Shown piece after piece: positions 1-6,260 of a stretch of 9,116 bases of DNA (position 1 is the first letter of the stretch; each line of letters opens with the position of its first letter). The stretch comes from RUG14300 sp964391805. GTDB taxonomy: Bacteria > Bacillota > Clostridia > Christensenellales > CAG-1252. The notes beneath the pieces were generated by a model. That model saw only the letters and a program-made list of their open reading frames with translations. It searched no databases and was not told the DNA's origin. The translations under genes were made by a program, and so were the position numbers. The stretch covers positions 1 to 9,116 of the forward strand of contig CAYMNK010000025.1 of the NCBI GenBank assembly GCA_964391805.1, written 5' to 3'.

Positions 1-27
1 GTTCGTGAATGATATAATCGAATAAGA

Positions 28-62
28 AAAATGCCATCTATTGAACTCATAGGTGGCATTTT
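28..62. terminator. Bidirectional intrinsic terminator
   Basis: A 14-bp stem (28-41 pairs with 49-62, one G-U wobble) closes a 7-nt loop. On the plus strand it is followed by TTTTGTTT-like sequence. On the minus strand it is followed by a run of T (complement of A27-A31). It lies 22 nt past the integrase stop codon, so it most likely ends the integrase transcript. It could also stop a transcript entering from the left of the window. Confidence 0.8.
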
Positions 63-83
63 GTTTAATGCGATTTTTGTCAA

Positions 84-1019
84 TTATTCGAAGAGCTTTC
101 CTATCATATTCATCATCTTTTTCTTATGCTCAAATAATGAGTGAACGTACCTTTTCAATGTTATAGTTGGATCTTTATGTCCCAAGACTTCGGATAAAGT
201 TTTTACATCCACGCCACATTCTATCGCTCGTGTAGCAAATGTGTGGCGCAAAGAATGAAAACCTTTATGCGGTATAGATAAACTCTTCAATAGATGTTCG
301 AAACTCCTTTGATATGTTCTTACCGAAACTGCCTCGTGAGTTTTAGATTCTATTACATATTGAGATTTACTTTGTTTATGTAATTCTTTTAAGATAGGAA
401 TCATCTGCTTGGGTAACGGTATTATTCGCTCGGCAGATTTCGTTTTCGGTGTACCGACTATTCGAACATAATGTCCGCTGTTATCTTTGAGTTCATAACA
501 AGTTTTAGTTACCGATACACTCCCCTTTTGAAATGAAATATCGCTCCATTCTAATGCAAGCAATTCACCTATCCGTAATCCCGTATATAGACAAAAGATC
601 ACTCCATAAAGACTTATGTTTTTCCCCTTTAATATCACTTCTTCGATTTTTCTTTGTTCTAATTGGGTGAAACATAATACTTGCTTTTCTTGTGCCTTCG
701 GTCTTTTGATTTTATCCCCTATATATTCAGATGCTTTACCAATAAATACGGCTGTTTTTAGCGAACTCTGAATTACCGTGATGATACAATTTACCGAATT
801 GGCAGACAAACACTCGCCTGTTTTTAGATTTCCACACCGCAGTTCGTTAGTAATATACTCTTGTAAGATATGCGGTGTTAAATCGTTTAGTTCGTAATTT
901 CCAATAGATGGAATGATATGTCGATAAACTATTTCAAAATAACGTGTATATGTTTTTTGCTTAGACGAATGCTTTACATAGCATTCCAACCATTCATTCA
1001 ACCAATCTTTGTATAGCAT
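84..1019 (-). CDS. Tyrosine recombinase / phage-type integrase
   Basis: A site-specific recombinase of 311 aa that would cut and rejoin DNA at attachment sites through a covalent 3'-phosphotyrosine. The N-terminal half (about 1-110) is a SAM-like core-binding domain. The catalytic domain (about 115-305) has the full set: Arg149 (TGLRIGE), a Lys in PKTKSAER (192 or 194), His255 and Arg258 (HSLRH), His281 (LGHKD) and Tyr291 (KRYVH). Tn916-type integrases are about 400 aa; this one lacks the extra N-terminal arm-binding domain and is XerC/D-sized, though its motifs read as ICE/phage type. The start is fixed by AAAGGAG at 1027-1033, 7 nt before the ATG. A terminator follows the stop. The gene appears intact. 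No excisionase or att site is visible inside the window, so the element it serves probably extends to the left. Confidence 0.92.
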   Translation of the reverse strand: MLYKDWLNEWLECYVKHSSKQKTYTRYFEIVYRHIIPSIGNYELNDLTPHILQEYITNELRCGNLKTGECLSANSVNCIITVIQSSLKTAVFIGKASEYIGDKIKRPKAQEKQVLCFTQLEQRKIEEVILKGKNISLYGVIFCLYTGLRIGELLALEWSDISFQKGSVSVTKTCYELKDNSGHYVRIVGTPKTKSAERIIPLPKQMIPILKELHKQSKSQYVIESKTHEAVSVRTYQRSFEHLLKSLSIPHKGFHSLRHTFATRAIECGVDVKTLSEVLGHKDPTITLKRYVHSLFEHKKKMMNMIGKLFE

Positions 1020-1048
1020 AATGATTCTCCTTTGTTTTAGTCGTAATC

Positions 1049-1076
1049 ATTCTATCACAAGTTGGTTTGATGCAAA
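1049..1076 (-). promoter_or_regulatory. Probable integrase promoter
   Basis: Minus-strand TTTGCA (1071-1076) and TAGAAT (1049-1054) are separated by 16 bp. The predicted start point lies about 10-15 nt before the AAAGGAG ribosome site. The -10 matches 5 of 6 consensus bases and the -35 4 of 6, so the call is moderate. The sequence around the -10 resembles the repeat box near 8542-8558 (see findings). Confidence 0.45.
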
Positions 1077-1350
1077 GCGACATTTATGCGATAAGATAAA
1101 GTTATATAATCCATTTTTACTAATGCGGATTAAGATATTGCAAGGTAAACCTTGCACTGCTTCGCAGTTCGACTTCGGGTTGTCACCCTTCGCTCAGTAT
1201 GATATGATGAGACGCTGACGCTTGCCTTAATATGGTTGTCGTTTAATCAACTTTTTGGATTCGTTCGCAAGATATCAAATTGTTACACAATTTGATTCTC
1301 ACTTCGTTCGAATTTCGACTACGCTTACGCTCCACTCAGGACGACTCAGA

Positions 1351-1365
1351 ATGACATTTGATGGT
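1351..1365 (+). repeat. Direct repeat, copy 1 (ATGACATTTGATGGT)
   Basis: A 15-nt sequence found again identically at 1521-1535. The preceding bases are also similar (CTCAGA here, CTTAGT there). It belongs to the degenerate intergenic repeat phrases of this stretch. Confidence 0.7.
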
Positions 1366-1520
1366 AAAGTGCTATACATAGTTCGCTCAGCATGACGGGA
1401 CGGATGCGGTATGACGGCGGACGAATGCTCGGTATGACAAAATATGCGAATACGGTAAGTACAAAAAAAAGCAAATGCGGTGACTTGCTTTTAGCGGGCG
1501 ATTTTTTGCTTACACTTAGT

Positions 1521-1535
1521 ATGACATTTGATGGT
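1521..1535 (+). repeat. Direct repeat, copy 2 (ATGACATTTGATGGT)
   Basis: Identical to 1351-1365, 170 bp downstream, and just ahead of the prfA terminator. Confidence 0.7.
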
Positions 1536-1546
1536 GCATTGCGTAT

Positions 1547-1571
1547 AAAAAATGGGACCTTCTACGGTCCC
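1547..1571 (-). terminator. Intrinsic terminator of prfA
   Basis: On the minus strand a perfect GGGACC/GGTCCC stem (1566-1571 with 1554-1559) with a 6-nt loop is followed by A and then six T (complement of 1547-1552). It begins about 20 nt after the prfA stop codon and would end the rpmE-prmC-prfA transcript. Confidence 0.85.
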
Positions 1572-1592
1572 GAATTTATGGTTTAATGTTGA

Positions 1593-2663
1593 TTATACCG
1601 ATCCTTCGGCTAAAAGCTTATTCTCGTGGTCGATTGCAAGAGCGTCGACTATCTCGAGAATATCACCGTCGAGGAATTGGTCAAGGCTATATAGAGTCAT
1701 ATTGATTCTATGGTCGGTAACTCTACCTTGAGGAAAGTTGTAGGTACGTATTCTTTCCGATCTATCACCGGTACCTACCTGTGATTTTCTATTCTCGGCA
1801 TATTCCTTATCGGCTTGACCTTGATAGAATTCGTAAAGACGAGTTTTCAATACACGTATTGCCTTTTCCTTGTTCTTCAACTGTGATTTTTCGTCTTGAC
1901 AAGTTACCACAATGCCTGTAGGAATGTGCGTCATTCTAACAGCGGAGTCTGTTCTATTGACATACTGTCCGCCGGCACCGCCTGCTCTATACGTATCAAC
2001 CTTAACGTCGTTCATATTGAGTTTAACGTCAACGTCTTCTGCTTCGGGAAGAACGGCAACAGTTGCGGTGGATGTGTGAATCCTACCTTGTGATTCGGTA
2101 GCGGGTACTCTCTGTACACGGTGTGCACCCGATTCGAATTTGAGTTTAGAATAAGCACCCTTACCCTTAATCATGATTACAACCTTATTGACTCCGCCTA
2201 AATCGGTGAGATTCATTTCGACTTCTTCAACGCCCCAACGCATTCTCTCGGCAAATCTTTCGTACATTCTTAGAAGCTCGGTTCCGAATAAAGAAGCCTC
2301 GTCACCGCCTGCACCGCCTCTGATTTCGAGAATAACGTTTTTTTCATCGTTAGGATCCTTAGGAATCAATAAACGTTTTAGTCTTTCGGATATTTCTTCG
2401 ATACTACTATTCGCTTCGGACAATTCTTCCTTTGCCATTTCGACAAAGTCAGGATCTTCATTTTCTTTGATTATATTCTTACAATCTTCGATATTCTTAT
2501 TGACTGCAAGATATTCGTTATAGGTATCTATGATCGGGGTAAGATCGGCATACTCCTTACTTAGTTTTTGCCATTTTTCTCTATCACCCAAAACGGCGGG
2601 ATCAGCTAAAGATTCGCCTATTTCTTGATATCTGATTTTTACATCGTCTAATTTTTCAAACAT
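1593..2663 (-). CDS. prfA: Peptide chain release factor 1
   Basis: RF1 reads UAA and UAG in the ribosomal A site and triggers release of the finished polypeptide. The product is 356 aa, the usual bacterial length. Residues 1-100 form the helical N-terminal domain. The stop-codon recognition tripeptide PAT is at 187-189 within RVPATESQGRIHTS, which marks RF1 rather than RF2 (SPF). The catalytic GGQ is at 231-233, with Gln233 as the PrmC methylation target. The conserved switch region RTYNFPQGR is at 306-314. The gene starts 18 nt after the stop of the DUF1385-PrmC gene, so enzyme and substrate are co-transcribed. The site before the ATG (GTGAGAG, 2671-2677) is only a modest Shine-Dalgarno match, which suggests partial dependence on translation of the upstream gene. 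No programmed frameshift is expected or seen. Confidence 0.98.
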   Translation of the reverse strand: MFEKLDDVKIRYQEIGESLADPAVLGDREKWQKLSKEYADLTPIIDTYNEYLAVNKNIEDCKNIIKENEDPDFVEMAKEELSEANSSIEEISERLKRLLIPKDPNDEKNVILEIRGGAGGDEASLFGTELLRMYERFAERMRWGVEEVEMNLTDLGGVNKVVIMIKGKGAYSKLKFESGAHRVQRVPATESQGRIHTSTATVAVLPEAEDVDVKLNMNDVKVDTYRAGGAGGQYVNRTDSAVRMTHIPTGIVVTCQDEKSQLKNKEKAIRVLKTRLYEFYQGQADKEYAENRKSQVGTGDRSERIRTYNFPQGRVTDHRINMTLYSLDQFLDGDILEIVDALAIDHENKLLAEGSV

Positions 2664-2681
2664 AATATATCTCTCACTACT

Positions 2682-4466
2682 TTATTTTTTTATTACTGCT
2701 ATTCTATCTGCTCCGCTCAAGTCTTGATATATTTCGACACTCGAATAATCTCCGAATACCTCTTTTATTCCGTCTGCTTGATGATCGCCTATTTCTAATA
2801 CGATAACACCTTGAGCATTTAACGGTGCTTCCTTAGCGATAATTCTATAGAAGTCCAAGCCGTCCTTACCGCCGTATAGGGCCAGTCTCGGTTCTTTGGT
2901 CACGTCGATAGGCAACTTAGCCATATCTTCTTCGGAAATATAAGGAGGATTGGATATAATCAAATCGTAACTGTCGCTAATTCCATCAAACATATTCGAA
3001 TTAATCAACTCTACATCGGCATTTAAGGACTCGATATTGGCATTAGCAACCTTTAATGCATCGTTAGACACATCTACAGCCGTTACTTTAATATTCTTTT
3101 CCAAAGATATAGTAGTAGCGATACATCCAGAACCTGTACATAAATCAAGGACTTTTGAATCGGAATTAACATATTCCAACGCTTTTTCTACCACAAATTC
3201 GGTATCTTGACGAGGAATCAACACATTCGTATTAACGGCAAATTTCCTTCCGTAAAAATATGCATATCCGAAAACATATTGTAACGGTTCACAATCGGCA
3301 ACTCTTTTGGAATATTCTATACATCTATCGTATTCGTAATCTTTGATTGTTTTGACAGCACCAAGTTCGGCATCGCTCAATCCGGTTACCTCGGAAATGA
3401 TATATTTAGCCTTGGCTTCCGCTTCGGGTACACCGTCAAGGTATGCGGACAATTCTTCTCTACACTTAATAAGCGATTTTTGAAGAATAAAAGACGTCGT
3501 CTCCAATGTTTCGTCGGCATCCAATTCTTGAACGGTAGTAAAGGCCTTAATTGCGACCTCAAGCATACTGTCGTCAGGCTCTCTGGTCGTAATATGTTGG
3601 ATAAGCATTCCCGGTGTCTTTAATGCCCTAACAACGGGATTATCGAATTTGGCAAGGAATTTTAGAACTTCGTAGCTCACACCCGCAACTAACGGAAGCA
3701 TTGCAAGTTTGATAGCTATTCGTATAAGTTTTTGGACAACGCCGGAAACCTCTAATTCGCTGATAACGAATCCGCACAACGAAAGCAGATATTCAACTAA
3801 TGAAAACATCAATATTGATATTATCATTACTATCACGATAAAGTTGGTACCACATCTATCGTGGTGCTTACTTTGTTTTTTCGCATTTTCTACGGTAAGG
3901 GGGAGACCTTGCTCGAAGCACGCTATGGTCTTATGTTCGGCCCCGTGATATTGATAAAGCCTTCTAATATCCTTCATAAGTGATGTCAAAAGAATATAGG
4001 AAACGAATATCAATATTCTAACTACGCCCTCGATAAGGTTTAGCCATATGGTATCGAGCGGAATCCAACCAGTTATCAAGGTCGGCAATATAAAGAATAA
4101 TGCAACCGAAAAGGCAAGTCCCAATATTACGCCGAAAAACATAGCAATGCTCATTACATCCACATGTAATGTCTTAGCTAACCATTTCTCGAACTTGGAT
4201 GGTTCCTCTTGCTCTATCTCGTCACCGAATACCTCGGCTGAACGCATAGTAATCTTCATACCGTCAACAAGCGATAAGAAGAAGTTGACGATTCCTCTAA
4301 TAATAGGAACTTTCGTCCATCCCTTACTCGGTTGAATTCTTTTAGATTCTACCGTTATTTTACCGTCCGATGTCCTAACCGCAGTGGCATAACTTTTTTC
4401 GCCACGCATCATTACACCTTCAAGTACGGCTTGTCCGCCGATTTTTGATACAAATTTTCTTGCCAT
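2682..4466 (-). CDS. prmC: DUF1385 (YqhQ-like) membrane protein fused to PrmC release-factor methyltransferase
   Basis: One 594-aa frame joins two proteins that are normally separate. Residues 1-310 are a DUF1385/YqhQ-type membrane protein: GGQAVLEGVMMRG (10-22), YHGAEHKT (173-180), RCGTNF (204-209), TTREPDD (293-299). Hydrophobic segments lie near 104-131, 141-163, 209-233 and 246-264. Its role is unknown. Residues about 325-594 are PrmC, which transfers a methyl group from S-adenosylmethionine to the GGQ glutamine of RF1/RF2: EPLQYVFG (393-400), LIPRQDTE (416-423), SAM loop DLCTGSGCIA (441-450), acidic Asp465, catalytic NPPY (506-509). Neither half shows damage, and the length is about the sum of the two families. 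The ATG at 4466 is the only start: an in-frame TAA lies two codons upstream. No Shine-Dalgarno precedes it; a T-run terminator ends 5 nt before. prfA follows after 18 nt. The fusion is read directly; that the two halves work together is inference. Confidence 0.93.
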   Translation of the reverse strand: MARKFVSKIGGQAVLEGVMMRGEKSYATAVRTSDGKITVESKRIQPSKGWTKVPIIRGIVNFFLSLVDGMKITMRSAEVFGDEIEQEEPSKFEKWLAKTLHVDVMSIAMFFGVILGLAFSVALFFILPTLITGWIPLDTIWLNLIEGVVRILIFVSYILLTSLMKDIRRLYQYHGAEHKTIACFEQGLPLTVENAKKQSKHHDRCGTNFIVIVMIISILMFSLVEYLLSLCGFVISELEVSGVVQKLIRIAIKLAMLPLVAGVSYEVLKFLAKFDNPVVRALKTPGMLIQHITTREPDDSMLEVAIKAFTTVQELDADETLETTSFILQKSLIKCREELSAYLDGVPEAEAKAKYIISEVTGLSDAELGAVKTIKDYEYDRCIEYSKRVADCEPLQYVFGYAYFYGRKFAVNTNVLIPRQDTEFVVEKALEYVNSDSKVLDLCTGSGCIATTISLEKNIKVTAVDVSNDALKVANANIESLNADVELINSNMFDGISDSYDLIISNPPYISEEDMAKLPIDVTKEPRLALYGGKDGLDFYRIIAKEAPLNAQGVIVLEIGDHQADGIKEVFGDYSSVEIYQDLSGADRIAVIKK

Positions 4467-4471
4467 AGATT

Positions 4472-4511
4472 AAAAAAAGGACAGTGTTAACCTAAAAAGG
4501 CGACACCATCC
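4472..4511 (-). terminator. Probable (leaky) terminator after rpmE
   Basis: On the minus strand a 9-bp stem with two G-U wobbles (4503-4511 with 4479-4487) carries a 15-nt loop that can form an inner CCT/AGG pairing. It is followed by seven T (complement of 4472-4478). It lies 14 nt after the rpmE stop, and its T-run ends only 5 nt before the start codon of the DUF1385-PrmC gene. No promoter is obvious between this point and that gene, so read-through would be needed to express prmC and prfA from the rpmE promoter. Confidence 0.6.
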
Positions 4512-4525
4512 ATAATTGTTTGTTG

Positions 4526-4735
4526 TTAACCGCGATTGTAACGCTTATTGAACTTATCAACACGGCCGCCGGTATCAACAGATTTTTGCTTACCGGTATA
4601 GAAAGGATGACACTTACTGCAGATATCTACACGCAATGTGTCGCTATTTGTCTTAGTAGTTCCCGTCAAGAATGTCTCACCACAAGCACATACTACGGTT
4701 ACTGTTCTGTAATTAGGATGTGTACTGTTTTTCAT
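4526..4735 (-). CDS. rpmE: Large-subunit ribosomal protein bL31
   Basis: A 69-aa protein of the 50S subunit that bridges towards the 30S head at the central protuberance. It is the zinc-binding (C+) form: Cys16 and Cys18 (CACG) and Cys39 and Cys42 (CSKC) form the four-cysteine site. The family signature HPFYTGKQ is at 43-50 and TGGRVDKF at 55-62. The start is supported by GAGGTGA (4742-4748), 6 nt before the ATG. A consensus promoter lies upstream, and a terminator-like hairpin separates the gene from the DUF1385-PrmC gene. It is the first gene of the rpmE, prmC, prfA cluster. Confidence 0.97.
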   Translation of the reverse strand: MKNSTHPNYRTVTVVCACGETFLTGTTKTNSDTLRVDICSKCHPFYTGKQKSVDTGGRVDKFNKRYNRG

Positions 4736-4756
4736 TATAAATCACCTCATATAAAT

Positions 4757-4779
4757 TTGCATCGCTTGTATTGATGCAA
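4757..4779 (-). promoter_or_regulatory. rpmE 5' leader hairpin
   Basis: The minus strand reads TTGCATC, nine bases, GATGCAA: a perfect 7-bp stem at the very start of the predicted rpmE transcript, before the Shine-Dalgarno site. Ribosomal protein leaders that bind their own protein are known, and L31 leader motifs have been described in Firmicutes. Whether this hairpin belongs to that class is not shown here. It could also be an operator, because it overlaps the predicted transcription start. Confidence 0.4.
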
Positions 4780-4783
4780 GTCA

Positions 4784-4812
4784 ATTATACTCAAATACAT
4801 TTGGTATGTCAA
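4784..4812 (-). promoter_or_regulatory. rpmE promoter (sigma-A consensus)
   Basis: Minus-strand TTGACA (4807-4812), a 17-bp spacer and TATAAT (4784-4789) match consensus at all twelve positions. The predicted start point is near 4777, giving a leader of about 42 nt before the rpmE ATG. This is the only strong promoter seen for the rpmE-prmC-prfA cluster. Confidence 0.9.
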
Positions 4813-4843
4813 GAATTTTCAATGCATTTAATTAGCAATATTA

Positions 4844-4849
4844 TATAAT
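4844..4849 (+). promoter_or_regulatory. Possible -10 element for the PRC-barrel gene
   Basis: A perfect TATAAT on the plus strand lacks a recognisable -35 at the usual distance. If used, the leader would be about 150 nt and would contain two copies of AAATGCC(A/G)TTTTT at 4878-4890 and 4908-4920 (30 bp apart) and a 9-nt inverted repeat (TTTTTATCC at 4886-4894, GGATAAAAA at 4932-4940). Confidence 0.25.
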
Positions 4850-5003
4850 AAAACAAAGTTTTTATTTGGAAATATCGAAATGCCATTTTTATCCATTAGT
4901 TTCAAATAAATGCCGTTTTTGTAATAAAAAAGGATAAAAACACTATTACGCATATATTGATTTTGTTATGAATAAATTGTGATATATCACCTTGGAGGTT
5001 AGT

Positions 5004-5777
5004 ATGAGATTTAGTGAAATAATCGGTAAAAAAATAGTGTGTTTGTCATTCGGAAAAGAGTTAGGAACAGTATTTAGTTGTTCGGTCGACAAAAAAATGC
5101 ATCGCATTCTCCATTTGGCAACCATAGACAAAGAAGAGGACGAGGGATTTGTTGACAATAGACGCATTTTTCATGGCAAAGACATTCTCTATACGCTAAA
5201 CTGTTTGGCGGAATTTGAATCGGTAGGTACCAATTTCCCGTTTAGAAGTCCTGTATATAACACGGACGGCTGTTATATCGGACGAGCTAACGATTTTGAA
5301 TTCGAAGGAAGCGTTATTAAAAAACTTTATATCGACAATGACAAAACAATCGAGTCTAACGATGTCGTTTTATTAAGCAATGAAATGATAATAGTTAAAG
5401 GAAATAGAAAACTAAGAATAAAAAGAGAACACGAAGCAAAAACAAAAGAATTATCTACCGCTTTTAATCAAGTGGATAATGCACAATCGGAAATAGCCGA
5501 CTCTATAGAAATTCAAGCCCCAACGATCACTGCCGATACACCCCATAGTACAGTTATTACAAGTCCGAAAAAGCAAAATCAAAGTAATGAATCACCTCTA
5601 AAGGTCATATCGGGATATGGTTTTCTACTCGGCCGTGCTGTCATTAAACACATATTTGCGGGTGGAAAACTTATTATCCCAAAGGGTAAGATAATCGATG
5701 CCGATACCGTAGAAAAGGCTCGCACATACGGAAAATTAGTGGAACTTACCGTGTCGAGCGTAAAAGAAAAAGAATAA
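5004..5777 (+). CDS. PRC-barrel-type protein of unknown function
   Basis: The product is 257 aa. The start is ATG 5004, set by TTGGAGG at 4992-4998 with 5-nt spacing; an in-frame TTG at 4992 lies inside that ribosome site and is not the start. Residues 1-75 (MRFSEIIGKKIV, FGKELGTVF) and about 80-132 (SPVYNTDGCYIGRANDFEFEG) look like two small beta-barrel repeats of the PRC-barrel kind found in YlmC/YmxH-like proteins. Residues about 135-200 form a charged, Ser/Thr/Gln-rich linker, probably disordered. The C-terminal block (203-250; YGFLLGR, KLIIPKGKIID, ARTYGKLVELT) resembles a tail seen in clostridial PRC-barrel proteins. No signal peptide or membrane segment is visible. PRC-barrels are adaptor folds in RNA processing and photosynthetic reaction centres. 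No specific function is assigned. It is divergent from rpmE, with no obvious terminator directly after it. Confidence 0.8.
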   Translation: MRFSEIIGKKIVCLSFGKELGTVFSCSVDKKMHRILHLATIDKEEDEGFVDNRRIFHGKDILYTLNCLAEFESVGTNFPFRSPVYNTDGCYIGRANDFEFEGSVIKKLYIDNDKTIESNDVVLLSNEMIIVKGNRKLRIKREHEAKTKELSTAFNQVDNAQSEIADSIEIQAPTITADTPHSTVITSPKKQNQSNESPLKVISGYGFLLGRAVIKHIFAGGKLIIPKGKIIDADTVEKARTYGKLVELTVSSVKEKE

Positions 5778-5837
5778 CAAGGCGCTAAAATTCCACTACT
5801 AAAATTCGCTATTCTTATGTGGCTAAAATAATAAGTG

Positions 5838-5866
5838 TTGACAAACCAAGCAAAATCGCATATACT
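5838..5866 (+). promoter_or_regulatory. Strong sigma-A promoter of a candidate small RNA
   Basis: TTGACA (5838-5843), a 17-bp spacer and TATACT (5861-5866) match consensus at 11 of 12 positions. No credible gene follows on the plus strand; a strong terminator lies only about 40 nt beyond the expected start point near 5873. Confidence 0.7.
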
Positions 5867-5872
5867 ACTATT

Positions 5873-5935
5873 GTCAGTTAGACAGATGTATTTATATACA
5901 TCATCCCGGTATCGAAGTGATATCGGGCTTTTTTT
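5873..5935 (+). ncRNA. Candidate small RNA of about 63 nt
   Basis: The predicted transcript runs from the promoter at 5838-5866 to the terminator at 5905-5935. It can fold into a weak TGTC/GACA stem, then a 7-bp GATGTAT/ATACATC stem with a TTAT loop (5885-5902), then the terminator stem. The only ATG frame (from 5886) has no ribosome site, so a peptide is unlikely. The family is not recognised. It could instead be the attenuator leader of a gene since lost, but the next gene (6278) lies on the opposite strand. Confidence 0.5.
5905..5935 (+). terminator. Intrinsic terminator
   Basis: CCCGGTATC (5905-5913) pairs with GATATCGGG (5919-5927) around a 5-nt loop, with one G-U wobble, and is followed by C and seven T (5929-5935). 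It ends the candidate small RNA and could also stop transcripts from the PRC-barrel gene 128 nt upstream. Confidence 0.88.
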
Positions 5936-5987
5936 ATTTCGCTTCGTTCTTTTAAATATAAAGAGGTTCGGATCTCACTCGATAAGT

Positions 5988-6030
5988 GGCACTACACTCC
6001 AACTGATTTATAAGAGAGTAGTGTCCTTTT
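5988..6030 (+). other. Imperfect hairpin, possible second terminator
   Basis: 5988-5999 pairs with 6014-6026 (11 pairs, one A-A mismatch, one bulged T) around a 14-nt loop and is followed by only four T. It may be a weak plus-strand terminator or a mobile-element remnant. Confidence 0.35.
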
Positions 6031-6031
6031 A

Positions 6032-6067
6032 TGTTTACGGTCAATTTTAATATCTTGACCGTAAACA
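6032..6067. repeat. Perfect 13-bp inverted repeat
   Basis: 6032-6044 is the exact reverse complement of 6055-6067, with a 10-nt AT-rich loop. No T-run follows on either strand, so it is unlike an intrinsic terminator. A protein-binding or recombination site, or part of a structured RNA, is possible. Confidence 0.75.
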
Positions 6068-6105
6068 CAACGAACAAATCTGCAGGCTTGTTCTGCCATA
6101 ATATC

Positions 6106-6117
6106 ACCTATATAGGT
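6106..6117. repeat. 12-bp palindrome ACCTATATAGGT
   Basis: A perfect 12-bp palindrome flanked on both sides by ATAT, giving an operator-like near-symmetric region. No gene starts beside it, and its role is unknown. Confidence 0.5.
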
Positions 6118-6190
6118 ATATCATATATTCAAAGGAAAAGCAATAATGAAATCACCTACAGTGTGTGCCACTACCTATTTTGATACAATT

Positions 6191-6260
6191 TGCGTACACC
6201 CTTGAATTTTTGCGTACACCTTGTAAAAAATGCGTACAGCAAGCAAAAAGTGCGTACACC
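6191..6260 (+). repeat. Four 10-bp repeats (TGCGTACACC) at an exact 20-bp period
   Basis: Copies sit at 6191-6200, 6211-6220, 6231-6240 (TGCGTACAGC) and 6251-6260. The three spacers are each exactly 10 bp and are A/T-rich. Sites spaced about two helical turns apart on one face of DNA suggest an array for an oligomeric binding protein: iterons, an operator, or a multi-site transposon end. The array follows the phrase CTATTTTGATACAA, as does the related array at 8820-8903. It lies 17 bp past the tfoX-like stop codon. Confidence 0.85.

Larger units (their letters stand above)
1020..1546. other. Gene-free mosaic of short hairpins and degenerate repeats
   Basis: About 530 bp lie between the integrase start and the prfA terminator without a credible gene. 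It holds a series of short perfect inverted repeats: an 8-bp stem at 1139-1156 (loop AA), a 5-bp stem at 1156-1168 (loop TTC), GGGT/ACCC at 1177-1188, and a 9-bp stem at 1275-1295 (loop TAC). Recurring phrases of the CGCTCAGNATGAC kind appear at about 1191, 1343 and 1384. A weaker AAAAGCAA/TTGCTTTT stem at 1467-1492 is followed on the minus strand by a T-run and could be a back-up terminator. Open frames here are low-complexity by-products of the repeats. Confidence 0.6.

Noticed and set aside
1392..1586. 64-residue plus-strand frame
   Set aside because: It is translated from degenerate repeats and the prfA terminator, has no ribosome site, and gives low-quality protein.
4992..5003. TTG start four codons upstream for the PRC-barrel protein
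   Set aside because: These bases form the Shine-Dalgarno site (TTGGAGG) for ATG 5004.
5886..6050. Plus-strand peptide through the small RNA and its terminator
   Set aside because: There is no ribosome site, and it reads through a strong terminator and inverted repeats.
6146..6205. 19-residue frame (starts MKSPTVC) with a weak AAAGGA upstream
   Set aside because: It runs into the repeat array, and the similar YFDT stretch in the 14-residue frame at 8791-8835 follows simply from the shared 14-nt DNA phrase. No protein family is recognisable.
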